A DNA stretch of 64,000 nucleotides from Metallyticus violacea (taxonomy: Eukaryota > Arthropoda > Insecta > Mantodea > Metallyticidae). The notes under the pieces were generated by a model. The model was not told where the DNA came from and did not search any database. It was given only the letters and a program-made list of their open reading frames with translations. Where the stretch lies: NCBI GenBank assembly GCA_030762175.1, contig CM060840.1:36183501-36247500 (forward strand), read 5' to 3'. Made by a program: the position numbers and the translations under genes. Below, in pieces: positions 1-13,559 of the stretch (positions within the stretch are counted from its first letter, which is position 1; every line of letters starts with the position of its first letter).

Positions 1-451
1 CAGCAGCAATGAAATTACTCAAACCAGTTGAAAATATTATATGTAGGAATCGGTTCTTGAGCCCTTAACATCAAACTAGGTATAATCAAACACAGACTAT
101 GACCTCCTCGGCAAGTAAACAAGACCTGAGTAAGAAGCGTTAGTGGAGAGAGAGTATGTAGCTCATGATCTGTTGTACCCTCACATGTTGTCTGTAGTTC
201 AACACCAACATGCTTCATTCCGTTCTATTCTGCTTTTAGTACTTAGAAATTCCTATTCATTAATAATTTGAAGAAGTGAAATAATAAATAAATTTAACAC
301 TAAAGTATTAAGAGATTAAATTATGGGAAAATGTACTTAAACCTTCACAACGAGCATAATATGTATCAAGCTAATTCGCCGAGGAGAAAATGACAACATT
401 CAAATGAACAGCAATATTCCAATTTGATATGAAAGGTACGAAAAAAAAATA

Positions 452-481
<30 letters not shown>
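452..481. repeat. (AAT)n microsatellite
   Basis: About ten uninterrupted AAT units follow a short A-run. It is the first of several ATT/AAT arrays in the window. No coding significance is seen. Confidence 0.95.
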
Positions 482-482
<1 letters not shown>

Positions 483-820
483 CTTGTATTTATCTTATTA
501 TCAAATCTTAACTTCATCCATTTTATCCATTTTATAAATGTCTTCTCTTATTTTTCTGTCTTGCGAAGTGGATTTTTGCCATTCTTTCTGTTTTATAAAT
601 GTGTTATACTTTAAATCCAAGGAATTCTTTTAGACTTTTTCTCTCCTTCTTTATCCAAAATATTACTCAAAGACCTGCTATATGTCTACGTATTGGTCAT
701 GTATTTATTTTCATAAAATCTAAAAGTAAATCAAATAATTTTTCCTTTCTAAACTATTGCATTCATAATGTTATTTATATCACAAATATTTGCAAAAATG
801 CTTTTTTATGAAACAAGCTC

Positions 821-1141
821 TTATTTCAGTATAATATATTCCAAATGCCAGACGTTTGCTCTGTAAACAATTACATCTTTGACTACAGCAAAGGTATGAT
901 GAATACCTTGGTACCTGTTAATAAGCCATGGACCAGAAGTCATAGGTTTCACCATTTCTGAAGCCAATGTATGTCCTCCAATTGTGAAAGATACCTTTCG
1001 TTCAGTGTTAATCGCTGGCCCTTCAGAGTTGTTTGAATTATTCAGTGAAACATTTATGAGATACATTTGTTGGATATATGTAGTGCTGTTATTAAACAAA
1101 TAGGTACGTTTGCTCTTGATCACTTTATGCAACTCTTGCAT
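821..1141 (-). other. Unrecognised open frame, possible exon or chance ORF
   Basis: A 106-codon frame on the minus strand, open for about eight more codons upstream of the first ATG. The predicted product is hydrophilic with several N-x-S/T sites (for example NNSTTY and NVSLNNSNNS) and no membrane segment. I do not recognise it. A CAG|GTACCAAG donor-like site lies inside the frame and a weak acceptor-like CATTAG sits just upstream, so an internal exon is possible. The frame is also short enough to occur by chance in this much DNA. There are no neighbouring coding signals, and no function is proposed. Confidence 0.15.
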
Positions 1142-4100
1142 TGTTCGACTAATGCAGCACTATTCACGGTTCAAAGAATTCAATCAGTAATTGTCCTTGG
1201 ACGGAAAAACATCTGACGGTCGGTGCTCCTGTCCAGGGGCAAGTGAGGTCATATACACTTCATGCATATAAAATGTCGCTTAAGAGCATGCAGTCAACAT
1301 GCGTATAATAAGGCTGTTACATATCAAGCCGGGAGTGGTCTTCAGAACCCTCGTCACCTTTTTATATAGTTTTGTGCTCACTTTATCTTACACTCATTCA
1401 TTTGTCCTTTAATTTTTTAAGGAACATATAATTCATTTAGTTTCTTATAGTATCATTTTGTCCTATTTTTTCTTTATTTTTATCTTCAATTTAAAAACAC
1501 AAATGCATTTGCCATTTTCTTTCCAGAACCCCATTGTTAGTTTCAAAACGAGCAATGCGCATGCTTTAAATTGGAGAGACATTCCATGTTAGAGGCACTG
1601 AACTCAACGATAGAAAATGTTTAAAATGGGAAAATTAACAAATCAAAGCAAAGGAAACCTGTGTAGAGTTTCACATTTATTTCATAGCTCAAATAACTTT
1701 ATTTTGAAAACAATGTCTCATATGCAAATTTCAATTTTAATAGGTGATAAAAAAAACGCTCACAATTTACAAAATTTAAAAAATATTATTGCTTTACTGG
1801 CTGTAGAAAAATGAAACATAAATGCTTAAAATATTACTAATCATCTCGAACATAAATTTATGAATATTAACCTTTCATCTGAGGTGTTGATTTTTAAACT
1901 AAACAACATAATTATAATCTACATGAGGAATAACTTGTAAGAAGAAAGATATTAAGATATAATAAACAACTGCAACATCCAAATTTACGTAAGTAAAGTA
2001 ACCAGTTTAATAAATAATTTACAAAAATTAACAAAGCTGCTGGCTCTGAACACACCATCTCAAATAGTACAAAACGGAGGCCGAAACTTGGAAAAATGTT
2101 TACCTGGTGTACTAATCAAAATTTGGAGTGACAAAAATACTAAATAAACTAAATGTGAATTATTTTCCGGAAATATAAAAGAAATCACAAGCTGAAATGT
2201 ACCAATTCATCCTACAGAATATAGGTATAAAATAATTTATATTGTGTTGCACAATAGACTATCAGTAATTATTGAAAATAAATTAAATGCTTACTAGTCT
2301 GACTACATCTTTATATAAGTAAAAGTTTTAAAATTGATTGAGTTTAATATTACTGTGTTTAATATCTAAGTGCATTGTGTGCAAGCATTTGGTAAGGTTT
2401 TCAGAAATAAGGTTCAGAATGCCTAAAATGGTATGGAACTCCATCTAAATTGATTAAATTAATAACATTAACAGTAATACAATTAGAGTAAAAATAATTA
2501 GTGACTTAAGTGAAACTTTCAAAGTTCATTTCGGAGTTAAAACAAGGCGATTCTATATTTGCAACTTTGTTCAGTATAGGAATGCGATATTAGATTTCAG
2601 AGGTAATATTTAAAACAATACGCAGCACGCAGATAACATACTTATACAGGGCTTTCACGTAAAAACTATACCGCGCGTGCGAGATAAAAATGTCATTATA
2701 GAAACGTACCAGCAATTAAAGACGAGTCCTTACAATCTGACGCATTAACAAACATGACAAAGACATCTGATATGTATTAAAATATCAAAATGAACTGAAA
2801 CGTTTAATTATACATTTTAATCCTATTAAAGCTGTAAAACCATTTAAATACCTTGAGAGTAAAAGAATTTAAGGAATAATTCATATAAATAAAACATATA
2901 ATGCCAAAAACATCGTATTTCAGAGTGCATTAATTTTAATGGGTCCGAATTTCAGAAATGCAAATAAATTATAGGGCCAATAGTAATATATGAATATAAG
3001 ACTTGTGTGTATAAAAACTCACAAATGCTAAAATTTCCTATGTCTGAGAAAAATATCTTAAGACGAATGTTTTAACGAATTAAAGATAAGAAGGGATAAT
3101 GAAGGAATAAGAGGAATGAAGAATTGTATAATAAAGTAAAAGTAGTAATATCAAATTTCATTACATTTCAGAGAGTAAAATGTATGTAGCATGTCTGATA
3201 AAAGAAAACTTTAAAATGTATACACATGCAAACCTCTCGAAGCAAAAATATTGAAAAACCGAAAAACAAACGGTTAAGCAAAACGTTTAAAATTTTCAAT
3301 AAAAACTGGATGAAAGTTCCAAGATATCGAATGGAATGAAAGAAACTTTTAGAAAGGGGCAAACTTCAGTTAGTGAAACTGTGCTTAATGAAGAAAAAAG
3401 AAACTATTTAAGCTTCAAATGGCTATTCGTAAAAGCATTACAAGAGAAGATATTTGTTTTGCTGTAAGACTATTTATGTAACGTTTGCGTTTTTTAATGA
3501 TATACATGTGTATAAACCTTCTGATCAATATTACAGAACAGATGAACATTTACCTAGTAGATAATTTAGTTAGAGCATTTATATCTAACGAATTACAAGC
3601 ACTTAAATATTTTCATAATTTCTATGTAGACTCACTGAAAAATAATGGGATAAGATGAAAGTGTATGCTTTTGTTCGCAACAGCTTTTTCATGCTTCGAT
3701 GGCATATCTGCTTGAAATGTCATCAAACTTACATTTTCTCAACTTGACTAAAATTACAAATTACCCTTAAGTATAAGATCATGCGAGAAATAAATGCCAT
3801 ATAGAAGAGAAATAAGAGGAATATATTTTATTAGATTCGCATGCCAGTGCGTTTTAGGAGACTTCTTAATGGAAATGTGAATCAAGAGAGCTGTAAATAT
3901 CAACTAATTAATTATATTCGCTTAATTTAAGATGACTATTGTGGAAAATGGAAATCTCGAGAGAATTATCCTGCTTGAAACTAATGCAAATTATTTGTGA
4001 CTAGATGCTTTCGTGAAAAGAATCTCAACATTCCTCAGTGGCTTCTGAATATTTATAAAAATTCTGCATGCTCATTTCCAGAAGAGGCTGCAACAGACAC

Positions 4101-5630
4101 GGGGGATATGTATGAAATCGGAATACGAAGGAGTATAGGTATTTTCAATGCGATGAGGTTATCCCATGAGAGATATGCTTTTTTAAAAATGAAAATGTCA
4201 CTTTCATAATCTTAACAGTGTGCTTCTTGTAGATAGCGTTCAAGTTTTTGAGGCCTTACTACGTATTTCTATGGCAACTGATTTTATTTGAATGTAAAAT
4301 GTTATTTTAACAGTTAATTTTATTTTAATTTCCTATAGGCATTAAATTTATGGTTATTCTTCGGGATAAGAAACCATTTAATTTAGCGGTAATGGTATGT
4401 ATAATTAAACTTAATAACACATAGTATCGTGTATGATGGCTATATATAAGGAGTTTTCTTTCAAAACTTGACATTTAACGTAAATTGAATTTTTAAAAAT
4501 ACATAAATTTAGATATGTAGAAGGATGTTTAAAAAATGTTAATTATATATGTATAGATTTTATCCTATCACAACCAGTCATTCCCACTTCAAAATTCAAA
4601 TGGCACTCTACCTCTTGATAACTAAATTTAAAAGAGGATTCAACTGTTTTAGGCTTTTAAATTTCGTATCATTACGTTGGCAGCTTAGATTATTGTTGTA
4701 TCAACTTGAGTAAAAATAAAAATCAGTTGTAGGATGAAAAAATTTACCTTGGATAGCATTAGAATTGTCAATATTAATGTGATACTACCTATTTTGGAAC
4801 TCCTGACTAATCTGTTTTGAAGCAATACTTATCGCATAACTCAGTGGTGTTATTAATATTATATATGGTATAATATATTTTATATATTTTATTACACATT
4901 ATACGTTTAATTAATATAGTTAATATTACGTATACATTCAAATGCTAGGATAGTAAGTTTTCATATGACAATGCTATTGCATAGCTCTCAATGCTAACAG
5001 GAAAGAGTTTCAAGATGGTGAAATAGTAAAATGGAACAAAAGATGAACACGAAAGACAAGCTTTATATATTTTTAATGGTCATGCTGCGAGCGGAGGGTA
5101 ATTTTTCGCCCCTTATGATATAACTTAGTTTTGATCGAGTCAAATCTTTCTGTATATTTTGAACCTTTAAAGTATCGCGGACAGCGTACACATATATTTA
5201 TGAACTCCATCGGCGTCAGAAAACCATGTGGAAGTGATTTTTCAGGAGAGTATATAAAGAGGCAGCTCATATAATTTCAACACCCATTTATTCGATGTAA
5301 TTAATATTTGCGGTTCACGTATACTGTATTTTCAATTCGGTCTACGGATGAACCACATGATGGTTCGTTCATTTAGATAAATCAGTATTTCATAACGTTC
5401 AGTAGTGTGTTGTGTGGAACGTTGAAATATCGTAATTAGAGGAGGACCGGTAACCTAATCGCGGGGCTAGGTGCAGACAATCCTAAGATTTAATTCTATC
5501 TCCGTCCAAGGCGATTTTACGGGGATCAAGCGTAGGTCAAGGTCACTGCACCGAAACATGGGTTATTTTCAGAGACAATTAATGATCTTAATCTATTTAC
5601 ATCAGCAAGTGTGTAGTGTAAGTGTTAGGC
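1142..5630. other. AT-rich DNA without recognisable genes
   Basis: This is AT-rich sequence with only short chance frames. A possible lone transposon-end motif TTATACAGGG occurs at about 2642-2651, with no partner found. The part from about 4840 to 4930 is nearly pure A/T. The part from 5280 to 5630 is more balanced and carries a tandem AGGTCA site, listed separately. Confidence 0.6.
5534..5545 (+). promoter_or_regulatory. Tandem AGGTCA nuclear-receptor-type site
   Basis: Two AGGTCA half-sites abut with no spacer (AGGTCAAGGTCA). They include TCAAGGTCA, the extended monomer site known for FTZ-F1/ERR-type nuclear receptors. An insect initiator-like TTCAGT lies about 135 bp upstream at 5398-5403. 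The match is exact, but a 12-base match can occur by chance in 64 kb and nothing here proves a regulated gene. Confidence 0.25.
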
Positions 5631-5633
<3 letters not shown>

Positions 5634-5677
<44 letters not shown>

Positions 5678-5708
5678 TAATTATTATAATTATTATTATT
5701 GTTGTTAA

Positions 5709-5744
<36 letters not shown>

Positions 5745-5782
5745 GTTCTCACATTTGGACAGAATAAAATTACAAATACCAA

Positions 5783-5821
<39 letters not shown>
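5634..5821. repeat. Inverted (TAA)n/(ATT)n microsatellite cluster
   Basis: A (TAA)n array at 5634-5677 is followed by mixed ATT/GTT units and then (ATT)n at 5700-5745. After a 36-bp spacer comes another (ATT)n at 5782-5821. The first two arrays are complementary, so they could fold into a long AT-only hairpin. The isoleucine-rich reading frame over this region is an artefact of the repeat. Confidence 0.92.
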
Positions 5822-5824
<3 letters not shown>

Positions 5825-8800
5825 CCAGCTTGGCAGGCAACGACAAAAACAAAACTGTATGATAAAAATGTAATCATTTTGAAATGTTAAACTTGTAAGG
5901 TAGGGATGGCTGGTGCGAGGAGATTAAACATAAATTTTAATATTCAAATTTCCCCTTAATATCAAAGTAGATGCATTTTTTAGTTTAAATTATACTTATT
6001 TTAGACAGATAGTTGTTCAGACTGGCAAGTTTTGAAACCGAAATTGTGTATATGTTTGTAACATTGGTAATACAGTGCAGCTCATTGTTCGCAAACTAGA
6101 AACTTATTTCACTGCGCTACACAACCTAAGTCATTTCATTTTGTTTTGAAACTAATCGGTAGTCAAGACATACGGGAAGTACCGTAAAGACGTCACTTTT
6201 TGATCAACACGGATAGGGAAGACAATAGGGAGCATGGTAATGAAAAAGTAACTGTTCTTAACCTCAACAAAGGAAACATTGAAAATGAACGACAATCAGA
6301 AACTCGGAGTCCCAAAGAAGGATATCGAACACGTGCACAAAAAACCTAGGGGTGCTTCTAGTAACCGCGGTGGGAATTTTGAAAGAATTTATCTACATCT
6401 TTGAGAGCTTATGAACGCACACCCTGACAAGAAATTACCAAGTAGAACTCTCTAATTGAAGTTGTCTATTCATTATGAAGAATCTTCAAGGCGAATATCA
6501 TCATTCTTTATTTTCTGATGTAAATGTAATATTTTAAATGTATTATTATTTAAACAGTCATAATTGAAACTTCAAATGTCAAATAATGTTTATTTTTCAT
6601 AATTTTATATAATCTTCAATAATTAAAAATATTTTTTTACGACAAGAACTGTTCGAGGAAATAAAAGTGAAAAATTTCGCCTTGAGCTGTCTTTCAGCAT
6701 GAGGAAGAATGAGAAAGGAACAATTGACTAATATTTTGACACAAACAACACAACAAAAAAAAAAAAAAAATTAGTACTGTGCGTGGAGTGATAATAAATA
6801 TTTAACGATTATAACCGACTTTATCGAACTCTAAACTCGAAGTTCAGCGAATCAAATGTTCAAAAATAACTTCCTGTCCCAGAACTCATAATGTCATATA
6901 ACTCACATAAGAATGGAGTTGCGTTATTTGATTCTTTCATGTCTCTTTACCGCTACCACTACGGCGCTACCACTACAACGTGCTCTTCTTGGTGCCAAGG
7001 ATGAATTTTTTGATTATACTCTTATAACCATCTTGTGTTCGATACCTTTCTGCTAAGAGCCGTTTACTCCAAGTAGATAAAGCGGTCTATAGCAAAAGCG
7101 AGTGTCTCATGGATCTACGATAGCTATGACAACGTTACTAAAAATCTTGCAGAACACAGCGTCGGTGTGCATATTGCTCATGAGGAAGGCCTACAGCGAT
7201 TTAATGAAGTGGGAAAGGAGACTTTTACGCAATTGTGCGGGTGTTCCCTCCCCTATTTTATTCTATGACAATTTGAAAATAACGAACTAGTTGCAAAAAT
7301 AACCGGATATTTCAAATGAGTGGGAGAGAAACCTTAGAAGTAGAACAGCGTCCAAATAATATAAAAAAGAAATAGGTTTTCAAATGAGCAAGTCGTGGAT
7401 TCCGTTACTGTTCAACAAATAACGTCTGCAACACAACTCTACCACCACTATTCTCTCCCACTTTGAAGGTATGTCTTTCTTCCTCTCCAGACGCTTTCGT
7501 TACATTGATGTTGATCACAGAGTAAGCGAAATCTTTGGTTTAAAATTTAATTTATACCAAACTACGGCAGTAAAGATCCATTTTAATAATAACAACTCCG
7601 GCAATGAAAGCCTAAACAATGTTATGTGGAATCGTTCCTTGTTTCCAACAATGTTTCAATACATGTAAAAATCTAAGCTTTTTAAAGTGTGTCCCACCAT
7701 TAATTTAATCTGAGTTAGCTGGTTTTATTTTTTGAGCGTTTTAATAATTCTAATTCTTCAAATGTTAAAACCACCAACCTCTGTTCCAACAAAAAGTTAA
7801 ATTGTCTTTCTTCTTCAGATTATGCAACAATTTATATATATGCTGTTTATTGTGTCTCATATACAATAATGACCAAAGAAGTTAAAGAATGTTCTTAATT
7901 TATAAGAGCATATGATGCACTTTTCCCAGATGTAAAGATAGTTCCTTTGCTATACAAGATGTTCTTCATTCACATGCTAATTCCAATCGTACTAAATGCA
8001 AGACATGAATCCTGGTTTCTGTTTAATCTGTTAAAGACATTTATATGTTCATCGTAGAGAAGCGATAGAAACAGAGTTCTCTGGACTCTGTGAATCGCCA
8101 TTAGGAAGATTAAATTACCTTACTTTCCAGATCGCAATATGGGTAATTCCTGGCTAGGAAAGAATCGCAGTATAGGTACGTAAGCCATATTTCACCCTAG
8201 CACCATTAGTACGGCACATCGTCTTATCGTATTCTCCAACGCAATTTGTTACACACACCAGCAGGATATTTCCCCTCTCTTTCCTTGCGCCACCCATGCT
8301 TAGTTCACAGAGTCCGGGGCCAGAAGATCTCACAAATCCAGTCACCCTAAACTCCATTCAACCTACTACGACTCCACTTTTACAACTTTCATTGGGGACG
8401 GCATGCACGCCGCCCAAAGCTCGTCTGATAAGAACTCCAATTTTGAACGTTAATGGGTCTGCAGCGTATGGGATTCCAGAGGAAAAAGGGTAGGGGGGTC
8501 AGAATCTCTTATTTTCGTCGTTTTCTCGCAAAGTCGTTTTTCCTCTTTTCAGAATCCAAAGAGAAATGGATATTATCTAAGAAAAAATTAAATTGAGATA
8601 GGTCAGATAAATGTACAAAATTACATAAACAGAATAAATTACAACGATCTGTACAACAACAAAAAACAAATTAAAATCTACACCGTTGTCGTATAATTAC
8701 AAATATTCTTTTCAGCAAATAAGGATAGAAATACTGTGCAACACCCCTCCCAAACAAAATATAAAAAAAATAGCATTTACACTAAATTTCTCAAAATTTT

Positions 8801-9640
8801 ATTAGCCAGGGACCATCTTCAAAGATCTCTCACTAAGAATTAACTCAAATTTAAAATCCTAAAATTAAACCCTATACGGGCTAACCCACAGCAAAATTCC
8901 ATGTTTATATTTTATCAACTTTATGAACTTACAGAGACAGGAAAGAGTAAGTACAAATTATGGGCAATCTACAGCTAACATTTTCTATACTAGAATGTAT
9001 GAATTTAGGGTAATTTTTAAATTTCGAAATAAAAACTGTAAAATATTTCGTAATATATAAAGAAAATTAATATTGAGTGAAAACTCCTGATAATCTCTTT
9101 GCTTAGAATAGCTCTATATAAATATTATTTCATCCTAAGGGATTGTTTTGAAATTAATTTGTTTCATCAATATGCAATTACTAAGGTAACCAGGAAGTGT
9201 AAACCTAGCAAATAATGCAGCAGAATACATTTTGCTCTTTATCTACAAAATTTTAAAGCTGTCAATATGAAACTTTTGTGAGATTTTAAGTAAAATTCAG
9301 TAAAGATGGTCAGTAAATTTTAATTCTATAATGCATATAGAAAGATTTTTTTCTTCAAAAATTTTAAATAAAAATAAAATCTGGTTAAAAAGAAATGAAA
9401 ACACTGTGATATAATCATGCAATTTTCTTATAAACTATTGGTGAAATGAAATATTTTTACATAAACCACAGACAACATGCTATCCTGGAAATTTTTACAA
9501 TGTATCTATGTTAGGTGCTTGAAAAGAAATTAATTTTCAAATTTTAGGAATATATAAAAATATATAATTCTCTCTCCTTATTGATATAGCTTTTTATCAT
9601 ATAACAGTGATATGAAGTAGTTCTAGTTAGCATAACCCAC
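5822..9640. other. No recognisable gene; mixed-composition debris
   Basis: This stretch holds short chance frames only. The part from 8150 to 8510 is clearly richer in G+C than its surroundings and has overlapping open frames on both strands, which suggests an old transposon or retroposed fragment. I cannot match it to a family. The rest is AT-rich with short homopolymers, for example an A-run near 6754-6770. Confidence 0.5.
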
Positions 9641-9646
9641 ACTTGC

Positions 9647-9691
9647 ATATATATATATATATATATATATAATGTGTGTGTGTGTGTGTGT
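9647..9691. repeat. Compound (AT)n(GT)n microsatellite
   Basis: About 13 AT units run directly into about nine TG units. The compound alternating purine-pyrimidine structure is typical of eukaryotic microsatellites. Confidence 0.93.
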
Positions 9692-9985
9692 AAATTTCCA
9701 ACAAGATTGATCTGGCCAGTCATGAGAAAAATGCACATTTATACCAGCCATTTAAGTCAGTGGGAAATAAGAAATAAAGTAAAATTAGTGGTGTAATCTA
9801 ACCTTAATACATTCCTGGGCAGCAAATATCCTGTGCATCTTCATCTGTCTTTTTCCTCTTCTTCTGCAGTGTTCTATCAGTTATGGCTTCCTTCGTAATG
9901 GCCTCAGCAGACTACTCTCATTTACAAAAAGTTTATTTTTTGAAGCACTGGTTGCTTATTCTTTATTCCTGTGTTGACCATGTTC

Positions 9986-10000
9986 GGTTAGGTTAGGTTA
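9986..10000 (+). repeat. Interstitial GGTTA x3 (arthropod telomere-type unit)
   Basis: Three exact GGTTA units (TTAGG in the usual register) lie in otherwise ordinary sequence. TTAGG is the ancestral arthropod telomere repeat. Three units are far too few for a telomere, and such short arrays occur widely in insect genomes. It gives weak support for an arthropod source. Confidence 0.6.
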
Positions 10001-10001
10001 G

Positions 10002-12207
10002 AAATCGAGGTTAAATTATTATTCACGTCACATTTTGCACATTCACAACAGTATCTGCTTTACTTTTAGTATTTACTGTATATATCTATTGACATGGAAT
10101 TTACAATTCTTGTAAACTCTAACTTTTCTTTTCATTTTTACAAACTTTGAAGCACAAAGAAAGTAAACTGATAAACACAAACAAACTGAAGCTTGTAGCA
10201 GCAGAATAACAGTAAGCGATAAGCAGGTTAGCCACCGCTACGAAATAAACATTATCATAAAAGAAAAGAAAATTTCTCTACGCAGTTTTTGAACAGAAAA
10301 ACAATTAAGGAGGGAGGTATGAAAGGCGATGTGGTGTTTAAAGGCCCACTAAGCGAATCCTTTATATTTAAATACCCGTTTGGAGGCCTAGAATATAACT
10401 GTTTGCAACAAGCAATATATCAAATTGTTCGCAAAGAAACGAAGACTTTTAGGTCAAAAAACGAAACATTTTATTTACGACCATTTTACACTTCTTACAA
10501 TTCATGTTTATCTAATGTTTCTTGGACTCAAGGAGATTCGATGTTAACGGAAAAAAAAAAAAAAATCAGATCGGAGAATCACAATTTGAAAACCATTGCT
10601 GCAAGGACTTCATCGCAAATGGAAGGTTTATATAGAACCACATAAATTAGATATACGTTGTTTTTAGGAGCTTTCCTTTCGCCTTATATAAGATGACAAT
10701 GAAGCAATATTAGCTAATTAAACTTTTGAAATAATGAATGTTTATATGGTAACTAAGAATATGTTTAGTAAACAAAATGATAGATAAATGTCTTTTGATT
10801 GTTGAACAGTATGCCCCCCCCCCCTTTTATACTGAACTGAACTCATTCTAACATGAGGCTCTATGAAACTTTGTTTTGCAAATCCTTGTATATTTTACAG
10901 AATGGTTCCTTGCATCTTTTAATACATAAATGGTAACGAAAAAACTGATGTTGGACTCGCGCTGATAGCCACAGAGCTGCAGATGGCGGAAAAACGAACT
11001 TTTATTATTTTGACACGACTGATCACTTGGGAAGTCATATCCAACAATGGCATTGTAAAATCAATGATGGCCATACAGACCAAATATTATTATTAAAATA
11101 TGTGTACTTGAATTAATTTAATAATAAAGCAACGGCTTAGTTACAACGCTACTGACCGATCACGAGAATTCTTGAGCACAGATATTGCTCCAACATATGG
11201 AGGACAGCTACGCGTAGTTCATCCTTCTGCATAACCAACGCATGCAGAAAAGAAAGAAAAGAAATTATTATTCTCAGTAGACCGATCACAAAAGAAACTT
11301 TATAGTACTCATAAATCAAACACACAGGTATGTAGCTAGCTGCTGACAATGCACAATGAAACTGTCACTGACACACTATTTTTCGATGTCGTCACATTGC
11401 TGACTACGACATTTGTCACAGGACGCGATATGTTTATTCAGGTTGAGCAAATAAAACGATGACCTGTGTTTTATCAGCTACTCATCTCAGGTGAGATAAC
11501 GCATTCCAAAGAATTCTCTTTCACAGCGACGTCTAAAGGATGTTTATTTGTGCTGGATATGTTTGATATACAGACTACATTCCGAGAGAGCTCTTTCAGT
11601 AAGGCAAATAATATAATGTAATACGTACTCGTGTAATTTTACAAAGCTGCAAAATCCGAACAATTAGGACTCACTGTAAGTTCACGGTACTTGGTAACAC
11701 TTTCGGAATCAGTTCTGGAACTAAAGTTAAAAGTTAGAAGTAAAGATATGTTTAATTTCCCTAAATAAGCTATAATTAAGAATATAAATCTAAATATTTA
11801 TACAATGCTAATTTATGAAAGAAAATTACTAAAGAGCGAACTACTCAGTTAAGATCCTATTATATTATGGGACAGCTTATATGCACCTGAAACTACAAAA
11901 TAAAGAGATAAAGAAAAACAGAATAAGCACAACTATTAATATTTGAGTTCTTGACTGGATTAGCACTAATAGCTATAAAGCAAATAAGATATAAACATAA
12001 AACTTGTGATATCACCTTTAAAGAATAAATTATTTCCAAAATTAATATGTTAAAATAGTTATAAGGTGATTACGCGAACACATTTCTATAGATGAAACTA
12101 ACGATACAGTATTTAATACGGAAAGTGATGATTATTAAGTGAGACAGTTCAGGTCTGTGAAGACCTGGGAAAGGGTGAGGAAAACCAAATATGTGAATCC
12201 AGTAGTT
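10002..12207. other. No recognisable gene
   Basis: AT-rich sequence. A 118-codon frame at 10289-10645 has no motif I recognise, and its end runs through an A-tract, so it is probably chance. A run of eleven C lies at 10814-10824. Confidence 0.5.
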
Positions 12208-12395
12208 TTAAATAGTGTTTAACGCCCGTTTTTACTGCTGAGGCATCAAAGACAATGAAATCTGACGATACGTGAGATGAAATGATAAATTGAGAAATTA
12301 TTTTTTTTTTTTTTTGCGTTTCAGGCCTAAGTTTAGGGTACTTCCCGGGCATTAGCCACTTATGAGCACCGAGGAAAATCTTAAAAACCTCAGCT
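12208..12395 (-). mobile_element. SINE family A, 5'-truncated copy
   Basis: Read on the minus strand this has the body and 3' end of the tRNA-derived SINE seen complete at 17235 and 33221: the ..AAATG.. block, ..CCCTAAACTTAGGCCTG.., and the terminal AAAACGGGCGTTAAACACTA. The tRNA-like head (boxes A and B) is missing, so the copy is 5'-truncated. A T-run at 12301-12315 (A-run on the element strand) has expanded inside it. An open frame crossing the region is only antisense to the SINE. Confidence 0.8.
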
Positions 12396-13500
12396 AATTT
12401 TATTTTATTTTATTTATACTTGTTTTATTGTTTCATGTGCACTTTATTTTACATTTATGATGTAATGTCTTATCTTAAATCTTGTATTAAACGAAACAGA
12501 CTTGGTGCTTATAAAAGCAGGTACATGATCGCCTGTTAAGGGTTTATTATCCCGGTGCCACTAGAATAAAATATACCACTACCAAAAACAACAACAACAA
12601 CGATACTACTAGTAATATTAATGTATTTAAATGGATACAATGAAATATTTTGTAATGTATTACACGTTTTTTTTTAATTTTTGGTTTCGAAGTCAGGCCA
12701 AAGTGCAATTAATGATATTACATAAACTGTTTCTAATATGTTTTATTTGAATAAGTCACAATGTTGGTAGCCTTGGAAACATATCAGTCTGGAAGAAAAT
12801 GAGTAACATTGATTCCATTATTGCGCATGATCTATTGCGTATTGTGACTTTTCACCACGAGAAAAATACAATTTTAAAGAGAGGTTTAGTGTATATATAA
12901 ATACAATGTAATAATAACAATAACAATAACACTAATTGCCGCCACTATGATAAGGTACAACCCTTCACAGGTTCAGGTAGCATTTCTCCTAAGCTCCTTC
13001 TAGTGAGAAATATGTCAATAATTTCTTTGAAACAAGGAATGGCTGCAATATTTACAAATTTTAATCCTTATGTATCTACAAAGGTTGAAGGCAATTTTAA
13101 AACAGTATATGATGCGATTATATTTTGTGAGTAGGATATTTGCGAAACGAGACCGTTTATTATAAATAAATATTTTTGACTTTATTTTGGGAGCAGGGGA
13201 GGACTCGTCTGATAAACGAAGTATATTTTTATGCTTTTATTTCATGATACAAAGTTGACAATCCACGAATTTCCTTCCTGTTCCCTTCATAGAACGAACG
13301 ATAACTTGTTCATCTTTTCACCTCTCCAGATGTAAACACTGAATGTTAGCTATCTTCGGCTATCCTGTTCTCACTTTTCAACTTGTCTCCTTTATCTTAA
13401 AGACCACTTCTTTTTTCACCTTTTTTCTTCTTTTACTTCTCCTCGCAGAGATGCTATGGCAGTAATGTCAGATAATTAAACGATGATTACATAATGCAGT
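12396..13500. other. AT-rich DNA, nothing recognised
   Basis: Low-complexity TTTTATTTTATTTTAT near 12400 and CAACAACAACAA near 12590. No gene, RNA or element is recognised. Confidence 0.55.
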
Positions 13501-13559
13501 AAGAGATGACTCATTCCTCCATCTTTTTCCCCCGCTCACCTCCCCTCCCAAACTCTCTC

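Noticed and set aside
5471..5680. Open frame ending in a long poly-isoleucine stretch
   Set aside because: The tail is just the (TAA/ATT)n microsatellite read in one frame. The same applies to frames at 26499-26696, 36260-36469 and 44244-44729.
9986..10000. Telomeric tract
   Set aside because: Only three GGTTA units occur, embedded in ordinary sequence.
10289..10645. 118-codon frame as a gene
   Set aside because: No recognisable domain, the end passes through an A-run, and no splice or promoter context supports it.
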